Assembly (NCBI GenBank): GCA_033060915.1
Contig: CM065392.1
Coordinates: 6,101,001 to 6,165,000, forward strand
Source of the DNA: Euryodendron excelsum
Lineage: Eukaryota; Streptophyta; Magnoliopsida; Ericales; Pentaphylacaceae
Direction: 5' to 3'
Length of the DNA stretch: 64,000 nt
Part shown: positions 22,348 through 34,628 of the stretch, in pieces
How positions within the stretch are numbered: position 1 is the stretch's first letter
How the letters are laid out: every line of letters begins with the position of its first letter
Translations under genes and position numbers: made by a program
Notes under the pieces: generated by a model
Databases searched by the model: none
What the model was told of the DNA's origin: nothing
Seen by the model: the letters and a program-made list of their open reading frames with translations, nothing else

Positions 22348-24571
22348 CCCAGTTGTCATTGCAACAAACGCATCACTCTGTTTGCCAGCAAGGTGTCCCT
22401 GTTTCTAGCATACGGGCAAAACTAGAAAATTTTCCGCTAACTAAAAGGAAGCATTTTTATTTTTATTTTGTTGCTTTGAATAACATCTTGCGATATGTAC
22501 TTTATATTAAATTTTACTTCATTGCCTTTATTTTTATTTATAACTAGAGGAGTGACAGGCACTACAATATTATTTTTTCTACACAATTACAAGTGATTAT
22601 TGAGTTATATAACTGAACAGAATATGAGAACATTGGCTATGTCTGAATAGAAGGGGAGACTATTACTTTTTTATCCTTAAAGTGATGAGGTTTCTCTAGT
22701 AATTTTCTGAACTATTCAGAATTGACTCATCTTGGCCAAAGTCCTAGTATTGGCATTTTACAATAATATGGATAATTAAACTCTTGTACTTCTAATTTGT
22801 AATAATATCAATTTTGTATCGTTACCTGGTCAAAAGTCATATACTTGTCATATGTAAATTTTTCGTCTATTTCTTTCACTGAAGTTAGCAAAAAATGACA
22901 TTTGAACAAATTAGAAATATATGGACTGAATTGTTACACATAACAATAAATGTATTGAAGAAAATTTGATATAAAATGTAAAAGTGCAAAATGTAATTAA
23001 CCATTTCGCCCTCAATTGGTAACTTAGTGACTATAAAATAAAAACAAATAGAGGTAGCTGTTCGTTTATCTTGCTATTTATTTATGCCTTCAACGGTAAA
23101 ATATTTTATAATTGTCATTCTTCTTAGTATGCATTTTTTGCTATTCAGTCGTATTATTTTGATATATTTTCGTTCATTGGATGGTCAAAGTTCACTCTCC
23201 TTTCAGTTCTTTGTTTTTTTTTTATATTTAAAATAAAAGAGGTCAAAGTTTTATGGGATGAAAATTTATTTTGTCTAGGGACTATATTATTTACAAAAAA
23301 CAAATCTTGCATTTTCAACTTTCAAATTGCAAATTGAAAATCAATTTTTTGAAAAGGAAACAAATTTAATTGTTAGTATTGCTCATCTATACTATTATAA
23401 AGTAAACTTGTTTGATAAAGCTGGTAAAGCTCCAAATTAAAAAAAAAAAAAGTGTCACTTTTATATACATACTAAAAAGTCCCTAAAAAACAAATGAATT
23501 ACTGACGTTGTGCAAATTTTATTAGACAAAACGGTAAAAAATTAATTTAAATTTTGTCAGCACCTACTAATTATTCTCTTTTTTTTCTCTCACTTGCAGC
23601 TTGCCCAACTACCACCACGCAGTGGGGGCACCCTGTAGTACCATATAAACAAAGTCAGATCTTGTTAAACGAGCAAGATTGAAGTTTAATGTTGTTAATA
23701 TTGTTTTTTTTTTTTTTTATGTTGTCTAGACATTAATTTCAAATCTATGCATGGCAATAAATGTTTCTTAACAGAAAATCTTTGTTCAATCAAATGAGAA
23801 AAGGTAAAGCCTTTATTGCCGGTGGGAAGGATTTAATCTTATGGAACTGGCACGAAAATAAGAAAGAAAGTTATTGGAAGTAAGAGACATGCATTGAAAG
23901 TTTGGAGGGTTGAGTGAAGTTTTGAAAGATGCCGGGTGAGCCAAATAATAATATCTTGACGAGTTCACAATTTAGCTGAATTTCTTACCTGCCTCACGTG
24001 TTTTGACTTTACGGGGCCATTTTATTAGAGTAAGTTATTTACTTCTTTTGAAAATTATAAAAGAGAATTAAATTTTGTAGACTGAATATATTATGGTTAG
24101 CAACCAACTTAATTTACTTATTGGTCATCACCTTACGACACTAGTTGATATGTCATTTCTGCTACTACAATTTTAAAATATTTATTTAACGTAATTTTAT
24201 TAATTTGTGATACTCCATCAATATCTAATATGGTATCATTTTTACGATGAATTGTTTCTTCTTCACTGGTCAATTGATTTAAGAATAGGTAATTTTGGAT
24301 CCAATGGAAGCAGGATATCAAGATTTTGATTTAGTTTAGCTCAAAAACGCTCTCCTCCAAGCTACTTTTCCTTAACTCCTGCACCTGACAAGGATGGACA
24401 ACATATTCGTTTTAGAATCGGACTATTCAACACCAATTGAAACTAAGAGAGCAAAATAATTATACATAAAGAAACGACATCGTTTCCTAAAAATATCTTG
24501 AAGATGCCTTGCACCATCACTTTTTTTTTTTTTTTTTTCCTCCCTTTTCTTAGTTTTGCCCCTTAAAATTA
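22348..24571. other. Noncoding AT-rich DNA
   Basis: No gene or repeat family was recognised in about 2.2 kb. Poly-T and poly-A runs occur, for example at 23705-23720 and 24518-24539. Confidence 0.45.
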
Positions 24572-26188
24572 ATGATAAGGTTGACCGCTCGAGTGGCTGA
24601 GAGCAGACCAGCACTAGCTAGTGAAGAAAGAAATTGCGAGTTGAGACTCCATACCCAATACAGAGCTGTACAAAATTCACTCGATTCTGAACAAGACCAA
24701 GCATCCAATCTTCAAGGTATGAAACTCATTATATCTGCTAATTCATACGATGCTCTTTTGTAGACTTAGAGCCAAAATCGCAAGCAACATTAGTTTTTTC
24801 TTTTGCTTTCTCTGTTTTATTGATATAAAGTTCAACCTGAATGATTGATTTCTTTGTTCTTTCTGTGTCTGGCTTTTGCCTGTTCTATTTGACTTAGCAA
24901 CAAAAAAAAAAAAAAAGGGTTCAACCTGAATTCGATTCGATCTTCAGACAAAATAGCTTTGCCTTCACTAACTTTACCAGTAGTTTCTCAAATTTCCTGG
25001 GAAAATGCACGCTTTGAACATGTAGTACCCAAATTTTGAAATGGATGTAACCAAGTGGGTTCGTCACTTCATCTTGTCGTGAAAAGACAAAGAGAAGGAG
25101 ATGAAAAAGATGGGATCTTCGTGATCCTGGCAGTCACTGTAGAAGGTCAGGTCTCATATTGGTTTCAAGCGGTTCAAGGGACGTTAATTAAGGGTTGGGC
25201 ATGTTTAGGGAGAGCTCAACTTCATGTATAATATAGGCTTTTCTCTGCAGGATACTTAGAAATTCAAAGTGTGTGTCTTCTGTGAGCAGAAGAAAGGACC
25301 TTCCAGGGCGTCTGTAGCATTTGCATGGACACCGGGCGTCTTTAGGATGAGTAAAAAAGAATTTCCAATCTAATACGCACTAAAAAAATTATTCCCAAAA
25401 TAATGCTTCTATTGCCACACGTGATACTAAGGCGTGAGTTGGATGTTATGTTGGCTCTTCCTCTAAACAAGGAGTTTTATTTGAGTCGTCTCTCTCCCTT
25501 GCCCCTCCGCCTTCCCCCCAAAGTTTACATATGACCATTCTCAGACTACCGCTTCTTTTGACATCAGACAAAGCTAATAGCAACAAGTATAAGTACAGTA
25601 ATCAGATTAGACATACAATGTATACATACACAAACATATGTATACGTGTGTGTGCGCACGCGTAGTGGCCTAGCCGCCTAGGGTTATAGAAAAGTGCCTG
25701 CTACATGAAACATTTATGTATGTCTAGGGTTATGGATCATATATATCTATGCCTGATATTTCTCATTATCTACAGTCTCACAATCCCGTAAGGAAAGAAA
25801 AAGTGCTTCGGGAGATAACTAAACGACAATGATGTTCCCTCCAATTCCTTTGTTGATTACCAAGAAACCTGTGTTTGGATGGTGCGTCATTTAGTTTGCA
25901 TACGAGACTTTAGTCAAGTTTGAGGAGCATCAAACTGGCCCCAATATCTCCATCTCTTTTCACGCTGCTGGACAGATTTTAAAGCAAATTTATCAGAAAA
26001 GCATATCACCTCGACGTGGTTGAAGATTTTACAGGTTTTACTTTGCCTGATGGTGCTTTGTCATTTACTTTCTTAGGTAGTTATGTTACGCATGAATACC
26101 CTATTTTGCTTTCTTGTGATGCGTCTACTTCCATTGCTACCTTCATCACAGTAGTCATGTTTTTTGGTGACTAGAGCTTTGGTTTATG

Positions 26189-26189
<1 letters not shown>
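24572..26189. other. Noncoding DNA with one short exon-like frame
   Basis: A 63-codon frame at 24572-24763 (contains ELRLHTQYRAVQNSLDSEQD) crosses caag|gtatga, a weak donor. I do not recognise it, and it lacks supporting exons nearby. The remaining sequence to 26189 is somewhat less AT-rich around 25050-25600, with no assignable gene. Confidence 0.35.

Positions 26190-26271
<82 letters not shown>
26190..26271. repeat. (GA)n microsatellite, about 82 bp
   Basis: Uninterrupted GA dinucleotides; the long Glu/Arg or Ser/Leu frames over it are artefacts. Confidence 0.95.
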
Positions 26272-26274
<3 letters not shown>

Positions 26275-26279
26275 AAAAA

Positions 26280-26720
26280 AAATCATTATCCTATTGTGGT
26301 TTGAGTCAAAATTAGATGATTTCGTGTTATTTGAAAGTAAATACACGACCCCATATGCTTTGCACTTATCTCCAAAACGGATGAAAACGTGAGATTTAAC
26401 TAAAATTTTTTTGTATGGGCATTTTTATCATTTTATCTCTCCAAATTAAAATATTAAAAAAATAATTTATGAATATAACAAAAAAAACCTTTAAAAGACA
26501 ACCCTTTTTGGCATAAGATGACCAAATTGTCGTTTTAATGTTTTAATTTGGAGAAATAAAATGACATAAATGCCCATACGACAAAATTTTCGTTAAATCT
26601 AACGATTTTTATTTATTTTACAGATAAATCCAAATAACATGGGAGTCATGTGTTCACTTTTAAACCATTAGAAGGTTATTTAATTTTGGCTAAAACCACA
26701 AAAGTATAAAGTGTAATTAC
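26280..26720. mobile_element. Foldback MITE with long terminal inverted repeats
   Basis: Left-arm segments (tgtggtttgagtcaaaatta, gtgagatttaactaaaat, gtatgggcatttttatcatt, tctccaaattaaaatatt) reappear as complements in the same order in the right arm (about 26540-26715). The arms are near 190 bp with only a short unpaired centre, so the whole element would fold into one hairpin. It encodes nothing. Its left end lies directly against the GA microsatellite. A target duplication was not resolved; a Mutator-type MITE is the likeliest class. Confidence 0.6.
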
Positions 26721-27926
26721 TCCCAAAAACACACTAACGTTTCATCCAATTCACACCTTGGTCGCATATGTGGCAATAGAAGTATTAGTTTGGGAATAAT
26801 TTCTTATGGAGTATTAGATTAAGAATTATTATTTAAAAAAAATATTATTTTGAACAAAACTCAACTTAGGATAAACACATAAAAGAACACATTAAAAAAA
26901 AGAACAGTAAGAGAGACACAAAATGAGAAAACATACAAATAAATAATCTGCAAATGTAAACCTGCAAGAGAAAAAAAAAATCAAATTCAAGGATAAAATA
27001 CTATTGAAATAAATCTTTACATGTACTTATATTAAAGAAAATAATTGGAAAGAGAGCAATACGGGAAGCAACGACGTGAGAGGATGAGAATGATATTGAA
27101 GGCAACGTTGTGAGAGGATGAGAACGAAAATGAAGAGTAATTGTGTTGGCAATAAATCTTCACATGCTCTTAAATTTAGAAAAACAATTGGCAGGAGAAT
27201 AATACCGAAGCAACTGTGAGAGGATGAAGATTAAGATGAAGAGTGATTGTGTTGGCATTTATATTTGCCATGAGAACTATTAGAACACAAAAGCAGTTAT
27301 CAGAATGTGGGGATATAGTGGTTGAGCGAATGTAAAAATGTTGAATTTTCATATTTATTCTTATGGTTAATATAGACGAAGATCATAAATTATATTTGGC
27401 AAGACAATTTTGGAATATGAAAAGTTAGCACAATATTAGACTGCGGAGGACACCAACCTGATGTTCTCCCTTTATATATTAGAATAGATGTGTTGAGATT
27501 GAACTCATGCCAAACGGAAGCAAAACAATCACACGCACACTAGAGAAAAAACACAATATAGAAAATTAAGGTAGTTCAATAGAACAACAAATCTACTTAT
27601 GTCGAGAGAATAGTTCATTATCAATAGAGATTCTAGGTCCTAGATAATCATGAAACACCCAAAGAGACGGGCAAATCTAGAATTTTTGTTCAGTGGGGGC
27701 GAAACTTACACAGAATCAAATAGGAAATTGTTTCATAATTGCTAATAATTTTTTGTGACGTTGAAAAAGGAGCACCGTCTTTATACAAAAGCAATATACA
27801 AAAATTTATACTGCTATAAAAAATCGTGAAAATTGCCAAGTCAATAGGGGTAGCCCCTCGGGGCAGCTCCTCTTTACAACCGCCCTTGCAAAAAGACACT
27901 AATACCTAAGCCCCGACTATTCAAAG
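26721..27926. other. Noncoding AT-rich DNA with LTR-like text
   Basis: 27481-27660 (ending in stretches such as gtagttcaatagaacaac) resembles R/U5 wording of plant copia LTRs, but no ends or duplication were found. 27660-27890 resembles degenerate members of a dispersed gtgggggcg-type repeat. No gene is seen. Confidence 0.35.
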
Positions 27927-28420
27927 GCTAAGAAGCACAAATATTTTTAAGAATGTGTCGTGTCCATTGGACAATCCCTGACACGTGTTAGATACGTGTC
28001 CTATGTTTTGGTTATTTTTTTAATTTTTAAATCCGACAACTTTAGACACTTTGATGACATGCATGTGTGTCATTTAAACACTCTTTCCATCATTTTGATA
28101 TATGTGAAACACATAGCATGTTTGCATAAAATAACTTGGGATTTACTTGCAAAATAAAGCAATGTGACATTCAACCTAATTTAATATTTAAAGTATAGAA
28201 TACATGATTTTTAATTTTAACTAGTGTTGTCTTGTAGTTTTTTATTATCTTTGAGTAAAATATTTTTATATTATATATATATATATAACGTAAATAGATA
28301 TATATATATATAATATCGTATCCCCACCGTGTCGTATTCTGTAATTTTTAAAAATTATTGTGTTCGTGTGTTTGACACGTGTTGTGTCTAACACGCGAGT
28401 CTGTGATCGTGCTTCTTAGC
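27927..28420. mobile_element. TIR element with gctaagaagcac ends
   Basis: gctaagaagcac at 27927-27938 is repeated as its complement at 28409-28420. Inside lie inverted runs of gacacgtgt and tgtgtcta type. An (AT)n tract sits near 28272-28312. No target duplication was recognised; Mutator-like is possible. Confidence 0.5.
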
Positions 28421-29580
28421 GCAGAGGTAATTCAAGCCCTAAAGCTATACACGTTTGATTCTCTGCTCCTCCTAGTGTCTCGAGCCCTGTAGCCATGCAT
28501 ATCTACTAGTTTGCCTCAGTGTTTTCTTTGCAAGCCTCTCTTAAACTCCTTCCTTGGGCAAAAGTCTCCTTTTAGGCATAACAAGCCAGTCCTAGAATTC
28601 TCATAAGTTTCCTTCTTGTAGGCAAACCCTAGAAATCCTATTCCCTCACAATTAAGAATATATGTTTTATATAATAGAAAACTAACCAAAAAAAAAAACT
28701 AAAATTTTTATACAACTAGGAAACTCGTATGTACAATCCAATTGTATGGACCATAGAATAGAGACACACCAACATACTAGGGAACAGATCTTGAATAAAG
28801 ATTAGTTTAGCACATAAATAAACATTGAAGGAGTTTCTATCCAAGTTAGGGCATAGTCCAACTGATTCAAAAGGTTGAGTAAGAGTTCTCCATCTCTAAA
28901 TCCTCCTGGAAATAGCCTAAACCCATAGCTCTCCATAGAAGAAAATGTTGAGCACATTTCAAGAGTTGAGAGATGCAAAGCCAATCAGTGAATATGCCAA
29001 CATTTTATCAAGTGATGAAGATGGTCCTTATGACGGTGAAGACTGTTTAGGTCTATGTATACGTGGCAATTTCAGCACCCCCAAAGTGCCCGAGAGAGTC
29101 ACCAATTTAAATGGTGAGTCTCTTGAAACAAGAGAGTAGCTGGACTCGCCCGTTCCTATGAGGTTGGAGGAACTTGGCCTACTCTGTTAACGGCTGCTCA
29201 AGCTGCGGTGAAGAAGGGGAGTGAAACTTGCAAGTGGTTTCGCTCAAGTCGAGTTCATCTGGTGTGGAGAGTCAATCTCAACTACCTATAGCAGCGGGTG
29301 CGAATTTAGGGATGACAAAAAGGTGGTTCGGTACGGGTTGGGTTAAATCTTACTCCATCCCTAATGAGAAAACTCTAGTTACTCTCTGTCTCAAACTCGT
29401 GATAAGTTAAACTTTTCCACCATACCTCCATCACACTATCAATTGGGGTTCGAGCTGAAACGAGTTTAACTTGTATAAACTTTTAAAATAAAAATAAGTT
29501 TCTAAAAATAAAAAGTAATACAAATACTAATTATATATATATATAAGTTGTGTTTGCCCAAACTTTTATTTTCTCTCTTA
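28421..29580. other. Unassigned DNA with one unrecognised open segment
   Basis: 28945-29139 encodes MLSTFQELRDAKPISEYANI and onward. A second frame (about 29140-29270, ARSYEVGGTWPTLLTAAQAA) stays open after the first stops. The base composition here is more even than in the flanks. I cannot name a family, and no splice pattern ties the pieces together, so I do not call a gene. Confidence 0.3.
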
Positions 29581-30165
29581 GATGGCGTCTATGTGGCGCT
29601 TCCTATGTTCTTATATTTTTAAAATGTCACCTCATAGAGGCAACAAGAATTGGCCCACCAATTCTTATAATAATCCAATAAAATTTCTCATTAAAGTCAA
29701 AGTCCTATTGCCCTACTAATTCTTATAAAAATGTAACAAAATTCTTTATTAAGTAAAAAGTCCTATCCAATTAACTCTCTGCAAATTATCTCTAAAAACA
29801 TAATACATAACCTAATTTTAAGTGCAAAGTCCTATCCAATTATGTCTCTACAAACTATCTTAGGAAAATAATATGTAATCTAAATTTAAGATGATGTCTA
29901 TGTGGCGCTCCATGTATTCTATATTTTTAAAATGCCACCTCATAGGGGCAATAAAAATTGGCCCATCAATTTTTATAATAATCCAATAAAATTCCTTATT
30001 TAAGTATAAAGTCTTATTGCCCTATTAACTCTTATAAAAAAATCTAACAAAGTTCCATATTAAGTAAAAAGTCCTATCCAATTAACTCTCTCCAAATTAT
30101 CTCTAAAAACATAATATGTAACCTAATTTTAAGTGCAAAGTCCTATCCAATTATGTAACCTAATA
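29581..30165. repeat. Tandem duplication of about 309 bp (two units)
   Basis: Unit 1 begins gatggcgtctatgtggcg at 29581 and unit 2 begins gatgatgtctatgtggcg at 29890. Both run through cctcatag-ggcaa, aataatccaataaaatt, aagtcctatccaatta and taagtgcaaagtcc. Unit 2 is slightly shorter. Confidence 0.8.
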
Positions 30166-30568
30166 CGTAACCTAATAATTCCGTATGTAACACATAGACA
30201 ACCAAGATCCAACCATTTAACTTTATTTTTTTAAAATAAATTTGCTTAATACATGGAGTTATCATTTATAATGGAGTTTTATATTTTAAAAAAACTTATA
30301 TTTGATCTAGGTTATATTAATATAAAATTAATATGTTACCATTACATAAAATTTACATTTGGCCAATTTTTTTTAAAATATTGCTTCCTAGCACCATAAT
30401 TTCTAAACATGCATCAATAGCTTCAACTTTTACAAATGTAATTATTTTTAATAGATGAAAATTTTATTACATTCTCTTTATTTTATAAAAAAATATTTTT
30501 AAAATTAAATAGGCAGTATTAGATAATATGCATATAGGAAAAACTTATACATAAATTTTAAAAAGATG
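30166..30568. other. Noncoding AT-rich DNA
   Basis: Nothing recognised. Confidence 0.5.
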
Positions 30569-30576
30569 ATTAGGAC

Positions 30577-31142
30577 TAGTGGTGGAGCTAGAAAATTCTT
30601 TTAGAGGGGGCAATGTTTATCCACGACCCAAAAATTTTCTTTGAAAGTAATGTCACATAACCAGAATTTTGTACACATTTTTCATAGAATAATGTGATTG
30701 ATTGTGGTCATTGAATTTCAGACCAAAACACCAACTATTTTGGCTCATAATTTTGAAATAGTTGCTACTACATCATTATAGTGGAGTTTTCTATAAATTT
30801 TTTGTTGTAAGAATGAATTTTTTTTTATAATCAATAATAGGACACTTGACTTCCGTACACCTATATAATGTATATAGGGGTATTTGAAGCAAATTAAGTA
30901 TTTAAGATAAATATTCATTAATTTTTAGAGGGGACAAAGGATATTTTCAAAATTGTAGCTCAAAGTAGAGTTTTTAAAAACATAGGGAGCATTTTTAAAT
31001 TTTTAGAGGGGCAAATTAAATATAATTTTTAAAGTTATAGTTAAAAGTAGAATTTCTAAAAAAATTGGGTTGGGTTGGGTTGGGTTGGGTTTGGGGGAGG
31101 GGGGGCAAGTGCCCCTATAGACCCTCTGTGGCTCCGCTCTTG
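30577..31142. mobile_element. hAT-type MITE, copy 3 (inverted relative to copies 1 and 2)
   Basis: It begins tagtggtggagc and ends ggctccgctcttg. It is flanked by a perfect 8-bp duplication, attaggac at 30569-30576 and 31143-31150. The internal text is the reverse complement of copies 1 and 2 (for example aaaattttctttgaaagt, ataatgtgattg). A (ttggg)n run has expanded near its right end (about 31063-31090). Confidence 0.85.
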
Positions 31143-31150
31143 ATTAGGAC

Positions 31151-32576
31151 AAGGGCATATCTATGTGAGCTTAGAATTAAATATTTATTATTTTTTTAGG
31201 TGAATAAATATTAAATTTTCTGTTAATATTTGTTAATTTATAATCTATACTACATGTTTGTTTCCTGACCAATCTTTTATTATATATATTTACCTTCTTT
31301 TTCTTTTTCTTTTGTATATGCATTACGCAGGTACACCACTAGTATAATGTAAAATTGAGAAAGAAAGAGCCTAAAATCAAAGAATAAGAAGTAGCTTAGA
31401 CCCAAATATTTAGTTATATGTTAAGGATATTTATATTAATAAATATAATATAATTATATAATTACATAATATAATTGTGGCGGATTCGGGGTAGGGTGAC
31501 CTAAATCCTACTCCATCCCTTTAAAAAACCTAAACATCGAGTTATGACTTCAGAGAAGGGGTTTTTTTTCTCCATACCCCGTACACCCTCCCACCGTACC
31601 TAATTATTTTTCATACTCCAAACCTTTTTGATTAGGGGCGAGGTGAAGGGAGGTTTAGGTTTTATTTGGCTCCAATTGCCATCACTAGGTGGGATGGGGC
31701 TGTGTTTAGGGCTGTTGTGGGGCAGCCACCTTAAGCCACGTGCCCTTGGTCTAATACAAGCACATGACACAATTAAGAACAATCAAAGGATACTTGGTTG
31801 AGATTAGGGTTGTAAAACGACTATTCGAGTTGGCCTTGTTATGTAAATAAATAAAGTTTGAACGTATTTGAAAGCTTATTAATTTTCAAAACTTGACTCG
31901 AAAACTAATATACATTAAAAAATTCAAATTATTCGAGCTTGACTCGATTGAAACTCAGTTCGAAATTTAAACAAGTTAAATTTAAATATATTTTTAAACT
32001 TATTAAGATTATTAAACTAAGCTTAAATAACTCAACTACATGGCTCGGCTTGACTCATTTACAACCATAAGTGAGTCATTTGAGGCGACAACCATTAATT
32101 TAGGGCTAACGACAGTAGTGAAGGCAGCTCATGCTCAAAGGGGCACGTGCACCCGTCTCATTTAAAAAAAATTCACTTTTACCCATAGTTTCAAAAATAA
32201 TTTTTAATTTTATTCCTTAAAATTTTCTAAATGCCCCACTCAACTTTCAAAATTTTCACTTTTACCCCTAGTTTGAAAATAACTCAGTTTTACACCTTAG
32301 AAATTTCTAAATGCCCTCCTAAGATTTTGAAAAGTTCTATTTTAGTCTGACTTTGGAAATAATATTCTCTTTACTCCTCAAATTTTGAAAAGTCACCTAT
32401 TTTTGCCCTCGATTTTAGAAATAATTTTCAATTTGCCCCTGAAATTTTTAAAAAATTATATTTTTACCATTAGTTATAGAAATAATTTTCAGTTTTCTAT
32501 TATGAAAATTTATAAATGTCCACCTTAAATAGTTATTTTGCTTTAAAGACTCATTTAATTTCCTGGCTCCACTAGG
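31151..32576. other. Noncoding DNA with an internally repetitive stretch
   Basis: 32150-32560 repeats a cycle of ttttacccctagtttgaaaataa / tttaaattttctaaatgccc type, roughly 60-70 bp, four to five times imperfectly. It ends in cctggctccactag, reminiscent of the hAT terminus. No gene is seen. Confidence 0.4.
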
Positions 32577-32858
32577 AATTAACGGGGCACCACTTTGGAG
32601 ACCAAGACAATGTCTTTTGTAAGTGGGGGATCAAGTGTGGATGCACCAGGGTGAGGTCGAATGACCAAGAAGTTGATAAACGCCAAGTTAACAATACTAT
32701 AGGTGGTGAAAAAAGCTCAAGGAAGAATTCTGGGGCAATCAAATATTGTTTCACGTAGCACATCTGAACCTTCTTGGAGTGTTGTTGCTAATAATGAGCT
32801 TAAAAAGATTTTCAAAGCTAAATTTAAAATTAATGCTCATGATGTGGGAGACTTGGAG

Positions 32859-33899
32859 CACTGGCGGAGGCGGGGGGTCGAGTCGGGGACAATTGACCTC
32901 TGAAAATTTATAAAAAATAAAAAAAAAACTTAGCTTATATATTGTGTTCGGGCAATGCAGGTCGATAAACATAATTTGGCATAAATCCAAACCTATATCT
33001 ACCTTGAAAGGATAGTTTTTTTTTTGTAAATGGTAGAGTGTCATTGTTTCTAAACTAAAATAACATAGACACATAGGATTCATCATTTTAGAGTGGTTTA
33101 GGATACTTGCATAGTATATCCAAATGCTATTTCCCACTTTTTAAACCTCAAAAAGAGAGTAATAGAAAAGAAAAGGAAATATAAAATGATAGACTCTAAT
33201 TGGATAGTCAAACAGTGTAGTACATACACACACCTAAAGACTCATCCGATGTGGGATGTGCCCAACTTGGTTGTTAAGTGATTGGTTCTTATCAACAACA
33301 AAAAAAAAAAAAAAACAGTGGAGTACGTGATTCAGTATTCTTTAATAGAGGAAATGAAATGAAATGCATATATATATATATATATAGGCACAAGGAAAGA
33401 GAAACATAAGAAAAAAAGAAATAAATAAAAAGAAGAAAATTATAATACGTAGAGGTTCTTCAAGCATTCATTTTCGTTGTTATCAACAAGCCATATACTT
33501 CAGCACTTTCTTAAATTTTTTTTTAATTTTATTTTCATAATTTTTATCTTCTTCTATCTTTGAATTTCAGTGATTTTTATGTGCTACAAGTCCCACGATT
33601 AGTATATGTTGTTCAATAAAAGCACGGTTGTTTTTGATAGCTAGTATTTTGTGCTAAATGTAATATTTAAGAGTTATTAATGGAAGTATCATTTCTTTGC
33701 AATCATTTATGAAAAAAAAATTCGTTTGATTTAGATAGTGGGACTGTTTAGCATTACAAAAGATTTCTTAATCTGAATTGCAATTTGTTTGTTAATATTT
33801 GTTCATCCTAACTTTTGTGAAGTTAGGTTACAAATTATGATTCTCCAACTATCAATTGCGACCTAAATTAAAAAAATTAAATTTCTGGCTCCTCCATTG
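32859..33899. mobile_element. hAT-type non-autonomous element inserted in LINE ORF1
   Basis: It begins CACTGGCGGAGGCGGGG and ends ggctcctccattg (complement caatggaggagcc), a diverged match to the CAGTGGCGGAGC family. The 7-bp sequence cttggag abuts both ends (32852-32858 and 33900-33906). At 1,041 bp it is longer than the other copies and encodes nothing recognisable. Removing it with one cttggag copy restores the LINE frame (GDLE|DGTY). Confidence 0.7.
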
Positions 33900-34193
33900 C
33901 TTGGAGGATGGCACGTACAAGATACCCAACGTGATTTCTGAAAAGGGATTTGCTCAATGGAAACATGCTCGGTGGACAATAATTTCTTTATTTGTAAGAT
34001 TAAAAAGAGGCAATGGATTGTCAAACGGGCCCTATCATTTTGGTAGCAAATTGATTATTGACAAGCATATGAATTTTCCAGCGTGCCATTGTAGGTTAAA
34101 TTGTTCGATGTTCTATTAGAATTATGGAATGAAGATGGGTTTGAGTTTTTAGCTAGTATTATTGGTAAATCATTGTACATGGATGAACCTAAC

Positions 34194-34628
34194 TGTTAAG
34201 TATGCAGCGGAAGTAATCAAGTTTCTCCAAGTAAATTTTTATTAATACAACACACTTACACTAACAATAGTGTAGTACTCGCACACACATCTTAGATCAG
34301 TAGACTATACTATACACAAGGGACCACTCCACTAGCACACCTCCCTAACTCACACACCAAACTTCACTCACGCATTTTGCTGACTCTCTCACGGCACTTC
34401 ACTATACACATTCATTTGCTCACTTCACTCCATACTCACGGAGGAAGCCATAGCTTCCTTTTTATAGCTAGCAATGTCGGTTGCAAATAGATGCTAGCCA
34501 CTCATCTAGGTTTGCTAGGGAACTTTCTAGAGAGAAGGAGAGCCAACTAGCTAGAGTGAGGAATTATCTAGAGAAAAAAGATGTGAAGAAGATTCTGAGG
34601 AGAAGATTCTGGGTTTTCTCTCTCAACA
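34194..34628. mobile_element. Solo LTR, 435 bp, inserted in LINE ORF1
   Basis: It begins TGTTAAGTATGCAGCGG and ends CTCTCTCAACA, flanked by ctaac at 34189-34193 and 34629-34633. TG...CA ends, TGTT/AACA inversion and a 5-bp duplication indicate an LTR. Removing it with one duplication joins LYMDEPN to FLKSRLTF in frame. The parent retrotransposon is not identifiable. Confidence 0.8.

Noticed and set aside
24572..24763. 63-codon frame with a donor-like site
   Set aside because: No family recognised and no second exon; may be chance.
26155..26392. Frames with Arg-Glu or Ser-Leu repeats
   Set aside because: Artefact of the (GA)n tract at 26190-26271.
32751..33137. 128-codon minus-strand frame
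   Set aside because: It crosses the boundary of the hAT insertion and opposes the LINE ORF1, so it cannot be an old conserved gene.
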